A stretch of 7,670 nucleotides of DNA from Xanthobacteraceae bacterium (GTDB lineage: Bacteria > Pseudomonadota > Alphaproteobacteria > Rhizobiales > Xanthobacteraceae). Position 1 is the first letter of the stretch, and every line of letters starts with the position of its first letter. Made by a program: the position numbers and the translations under genes. The stretch spans positions 1-7,670 of the forward strand of contig JASHSE010000659.1 in the NCBI GenBank assembly GCA_030036975.1, written 5' to 3'. This document shows, one piece after another, positions 5,194 through 7,670 of this stretch. Under the pieces are notes generated by a model. It was not told where the DNA came from. It saw nothing but the letters and a program-made list of their open reading frames with translations, and did not search any database.

Positions 5194-6429
5194 ATGGATG
5201 ACGCATATGTGGCGACGCCGCTGTTGCGGCAGGGGCCGTTCGTACGCTTCCTCTACGTGCGCATTGCCGCGTCGGTGGCGCTGCAGATGCAGGGGCTCGC
5301 GGTCGGCTGGCAGATGTACGTGCTGACCGGCAGCTCGTTCGCTCTCGGCCTGGTCGGCCTCGTTCAGTTCATTCCCAGCCTCGGTCTTTTTCTCGTCACC
5401 GGCCAGGCCGCCGACCGTTTCGACCGCCGCATCGTCGCCGCGTCGGCGCAGACCGTCGAGGCGCTGGCTGTGGCCGTGCTGGCGGCGACCACCGCGAGCG
5501 GGCTGCTGACGCCCGGCCTTTTGCTGGCGATGGCGTTCATCATCGGCGGCGGCCGCGCCTTCGAACAGCCGAGCCTGCAGTCGGTGCTGCCCAACATCGT
5601 GCCCGCGCCGGTTTTGCCGCGCGCCATTGCGGCGGCGAATTCGGCAGCGCAGACCGCCGTCGTCGCCGGTCCGGCGCTCGGCGGCGTGCTGCTGGTGGTG
5701 AGTCCGAGCCTGACGTTTGCGATTTGCGCCGTGCTCTGGCTGTCTGCCGCCGCGATCATGCTGGGCGTAGCCATGAAGCAAACATTCGCCGGGCGCGAGC
5801 CGATGGATCTGAAGACGCTGTTCTCAGGCTTCGTGTTCATCGCCCGCAACACGGCGGTGCTCGGCGCCATCACGCTCGACCTGTTCGCGGTGCTGCTCGG
5901 CAGCACGACGGCGCTGCTGCCGGTGTTCGCCAGCGACATTTTTCCGACCGGCCCGCTCGGCTTCGGCGCCTTGCGCGCCGCGCCCGCGGCGGGCGCCATC
6001 GTCGCCGCGCTGCTCCTGACGCGGCGGCCGATCGTACGACGGATCGGGCATGCGATGTTCGGCGCAGTCGCGGTCTACGGCGCCGCAACGGTGCTGTTCG
6101 CGCTGTCGCCGAATTTCGCACTGGCGACGGTCGCGCTGGTCGTCGTCGGCGCCGCCGACCTGGTCAGCGTGGTGATCCGGCAAAGCCTGGTGCAGCTCCA
6201 CACCCCGGACGCAATGCGCGGCCGGGTGTTTGCCGTCAATTCGATGTTTACCGCGACGTCAAATCAGCTCGGCACGTTTCGCGCGGGCACCGCCGCGGCG
6301 CTCCTTGGCACCGTGCCGACCGTTCTGCTCGGCGGCCTGAGCACGCTCGCGGTGGTGCTGATCGGTGCGGCAATTTTCCGTGATTTGTTCCATACCGACC
6401 GCTATGAACCGCGCCAAGTAAAGGTCTAA
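5194..6429 (+). CDS. MFS exporter, EntS-like MFS_3 group
   Basis: A 411-residue, mostly hydrophobic inner-membrane protein with about 11-12 predicted spans. It resembles the MFS_3 group that includes the enterobactin exporter EntS. Supporting segments are QMQGLAVGWQMYVLTGS in the first spans, a motif-A-like GQAADRFDRR (70-79) in the loop after span 2, the motif-C-like GPALGG (159-164), and LLPVFASDIFPTGPLGFGALRAAPAAGA (241-268) opening the second half. Further support is MRGRVFAVNSMF (341-352) and SNQLGTFRAG (356-365), where many relatives have a Glu in place of T361. ATG 5194 starts just before the conserved N-terminus; a TTG at 5128 would add 22 arginine-rich residues. The substrate is unknown. 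It starts 102 bases after the tRNA and has no clear promoter of its own that I can see. No siderophore genes are nearby. Confidence 0.9.
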   Translation: MDDAYVATPLLRQGPFVRFLYVRIAASVALQMQGLAVGWQMYVLTGSSFALGLVGLVQFIPSLGLFLVTGQAADRFDRRIVAASAQTVEALAVAVLAATTASGLLTPGLLLAMAFIIGGGRAFEQPSLQSVLPNIVPAPVLPRAIAAANSAAQTAVVAGPALGGVLLVVSPSLTFAICAVLWLSAAAIMLGVAMKQTFAGREPMDLKTLFSGFVFIARNTAVLGAITLDLFAVLLGSTTALLPVFASDIFPTGPLGFGALRAAPAAGAIVAALLLTRRPIVRRIGHAMFGAVAVYGAATVLFALSPNFALATVALVVVGAADLVSVVIRQSLVQLHTPDAMRGRVFAVNSMFTATSNQLGTFRAGTAAALLGTVPTVLLGGLSTLAVVLIGAAIFRDLFHTDRYEPRQVKV

Positions 6430-6470
6430 ACTAAGGTCTCAGTGGAGGTCCGAGGCCGGACGTTCGGGCC

Positions 6471-6510
6471 TTGCGGCTGCATCATATTGCGGACGCATCA
6501 TATTGCGGAC
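6471..6510. repeat. Tandem 16-bp direct repeat, 2.5 copies
   Basis: The half-units alternate as TTGCGGCT, GCATCATA, TTGCGGAC, GCATCATA, TTGCGGAC. This makes two perfect 16-base copies (6479-6494 and 6495-6510) preceded by a half copy matching 6 of 8 bases. It lies 41 bases before the transglycosylase start. It may be a slippage duplication or a pair of operator-like sites. Confidence 0.85.
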
Positions 6511-6551
6511 ACGATGCCGCCGTTCATAGCCGCCGACATGGCGAGGACGGT

Positions 6552-7376
6552 ATGTCACCTGCACGCCCAACGCACTGGCTGTTGCTCTGGCTCGCGCTTG
6601 CCGCGAGCCCGGCTGCGGCTTGGGCCGACGCACCATGTGGCGGCGACTTCGATGCCTGGCTCGCCGGCGTCAAGCAGGAGGCGGCAAGCCAAGGCATTTC
6701 CGGCGCCACCATCCAGTCCGCTCTCGGCGGCGTCAGCTACGATCGCAGCATCATCGCGCGCGACCACGCCCAGGGCGTCTTCCGCCAGAGCTTTGACCAA
6801 TTTGCCGGGCGCATGGTGCCGCCGCGCTTGGCGCGCGGCCGGCGCATGATGCAGCAATATGGGCCGCTGCTCGCCCGCATCGAGCGCCAGTTCGGCGTGC
6901 CCGGCGGGGTGATCGTCGCGATCTGGGGACTGGAGACCGATTTCGGCGCCGACAACGGCCGCTTCGCCACCATCCGCGCGCTTGCCACACTGGCTTACGA
7001 CTGCCGCCGCGCCGAAAAATTTCGCGGCGAATTGTTGGCGGCGCTGCGCATCGTGCAACGCGGCGACATGACGGCGGCGCAGATGCACGGCGCCTGGGCC
7101 GGCGAGATCGGCCAGACGCAGTTTTTGCCGTCGTCCTATCTGAAATTCGCGGTCGATTACGACGGCAACGGCCGCCGCGACCTTATTCACAGCGTGCCCG
7201 ACGTGCTCGCCTCGACGGCGAATTATCTGAAAGGCTACGGCTGGCAGCGCGGCCAGCCCTGGGGCGAGGGCACCGCCAACTTCCAGGTTCTGCTGCAGTG
7301 GAACGCGTCGGAGGTCTACACTAAGACCGTGGCTTATTTCGCCGAACAGCTCGCCGCGGGCGGCGCGGGCAATTAA
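6552..7376 (+). CDS. Secreted lytic murein transglycosylase, MltB type (SLT_2 fold)
   Basis: The enzyme cleaves the MurNAc-GlcNAc bond of peptidoglycan in the periplasm, forming 1,6-anhydroMurNAc. The 274-residue product has a signal peptide (hydrophobic core about 9-23, likely cut after A25 in AWA-DA). C29 is not in a lipobox, so it is probably soluble rather than a lipoprotein. The SLT_2 domain spans about 32-265. Catalytic E128 lies in IWGLETDFG (124-132). GEIGQTQFLPSSYLKFAVDYD (184-204) matches the family's GQTQF(L/M)PS block, and STANYLKGYGWQRG (221-234) follows. The alphaproteobacterial 'MltB_2' form often carries an extra C-terminal peptidoglycan-binding domain; none is present here. 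The ATG has GAGGA four bases upstream. Its stop is only nine bases from that of the convergent amidotransferase gene. Confidence 0.92.
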   Translation: MSPARPTHWLLLWLALAASPAAAWADAPCGGDFDAWLAGVKQEAASQGISGATIQSALGGVSYDRSIIARDHAQGVFRQSFDQFAGRMVPPRLARGRRMMQQYGPLLARIERQFGVPGGVIVAIWGLETDFGADNGRFATIRALATLAYDCRRAEKFRGELLAALRIVQRGDMTAAQMHGAWAGEIGQTQFLPSSYLKFAVDYDGNGRRDLIHSVPDVLASTANYLKGYGWQRGQPWGEGTANFQVLLQWNASEVYTKTVAYFAEQLAAGGAGN

Positions 7377-7385
7377 GCGCGCGGA

Positions 7386-7670
7386 TCAGCAAACAGCAGC
7401 TGAACCAATCGCGGTTCGAACGTCGCTGCCGTCGCCCGCCAGCCATCGCTGCAAAAACAAATTGAGCCACGCCCGCGCGCTGTAATCGTAGACCTCGCGG
7501 TCGGCGAAGTGCGTCTCGCGCGGCTTGGCGCCGGGTAAGAGCATGCGGTCGTGGTTGCGCGTGGTCCATCCGTGGATCATGGCGTGGGTCACGTCGGGAT
7601 GAAATTGCAGCGCGAAGGCGCGATCGTAACGGAACGCCTGCACCTCGAAGGTATTGCCCGCGGCCAACAG
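7386..7670 (-). CDS. Class I glutamine amidotransferase-like protein, C-terminal part; 5' end outside the window
   Basis: The frame is open from the right edge to TGA 7386-7388 and encodes the last 95 residues. AAGNTFEVQAFRYDRAFALQFHPDVTHAMI matches the region carrying the His-Glu part of the Cys-His-Glu triad in class I (GMP synthase-like) amidotransferases. The catalytic His is in HPD (codons 7593-7601) where most members have HPE. The tail (HGWTTRNHDRM, then HFADREVYDYSARAWLNLFLQRWL) fits stand-alone GuaA-like amidotransferases rather than full GMP synthase, since no synthetase domain follows. The nucleophile Cys and the start lie outside the window, so activity cannot be judged. Confidence 0.8.
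   Translation of the reverse strand: MLAAGNTFEVQAFRYDRAFALQFHPDVTHAMIHGWTTRNHDRMLLPGAKPRETHFADREVYDYSARAWLNLFLQRWLAGDGSDVRTAIGSAAVC

Noticed and set aside
3179..5326. A 715-codon open frame on the plus strand
   Set aside because: It runs antisense to folD, yggU and yggT, crosses the tRNA gene and enters the MFS gene in the wrong frame. The product is arginine-rich without domains. It is a by-product of high GC.
1..7670. A previously undescribed multi-gene system
   Set aside because: Nearly all genes belong to common housekeeping families in gene orders typical of alphaproteobacteria. No defence, CRISPR, toxin-antitoxin or biosynthetic cluster signals are visible.

Overview
This GC-rich window looks like ordinary core chromosome from an alphaproteobacterium, most likely of the Hyphomicrobiales (Rhizobiales; Bradyrhizobium/Xanthobacteraceae-like). 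The reasons are the divergent priA/xerC pair, a yggT-yggU-folD cluster, an alphaproteobacterial short form of lytic transglycosylase, and the characteristic 'IPAKAGIQ / FPRKRESS'-type palindromic repeat. The taxonomic placement is inference from gene content and composition, not a database match.

Layout, left to right. (1) 1-1447, minus strand: first 482 codons of priA, the replication-restart helicase, cut by the left window edge. (2) 1448-1572: short divergent intergenic region with a 58-bp palindromic repeat and a weak CtrA-like box. (3) 1573-2517, plus strand: xerC, a tyrosine recombinase with the complete catalytic set. (4) 2595-3182, plus strand: a small DUF4337 membrane protein behind a very strong Shine-Dalgarno. 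(5) 3314-4822, minus strand: a tight operon yggT, yggU (DUF167), folD, with a 4-nt gap and an ATGA overlap. (6) 5016-5091, plus strand: tRNA-Ala(CGC), preceded by a good sigma-70-type promoter. (7) 5194-6429, plus strand: an MFS exporter of the EntS-like MFS_3 group. (8) 6471-6510: a short tandem repeat. (9) 6552-7376, plus strand: a secreted MltB-type lytic murein transglycosylase. (10) 7386-7670, minus strand: the C-terminal end of a class I glutamine amidotransferase-like protein, cut by the right edge.

Functionally the window is housekeeping: replication restart and chromosome dimer resolution (priA, xerC), one-carbon metabolism (folD), translation (tRNA-Ala), cell wall turnover (the MltB-type enzyme) and transport. 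No gene-free stretch exceeds 300 bases.

I found no convincing new multi-gene system, CRISPR array, prophage or insertion sequence. The points most worth a second look are small. They are the palindromic repeat that appears both to supply and to sequester the xerC ribosome-binding site, a FolD with unusual residues at the NADP-site positions, the tandem 16-bp repeat before the transglycosylase gene, and an HPD instead of HPE motif in the amidotransferase fragment.
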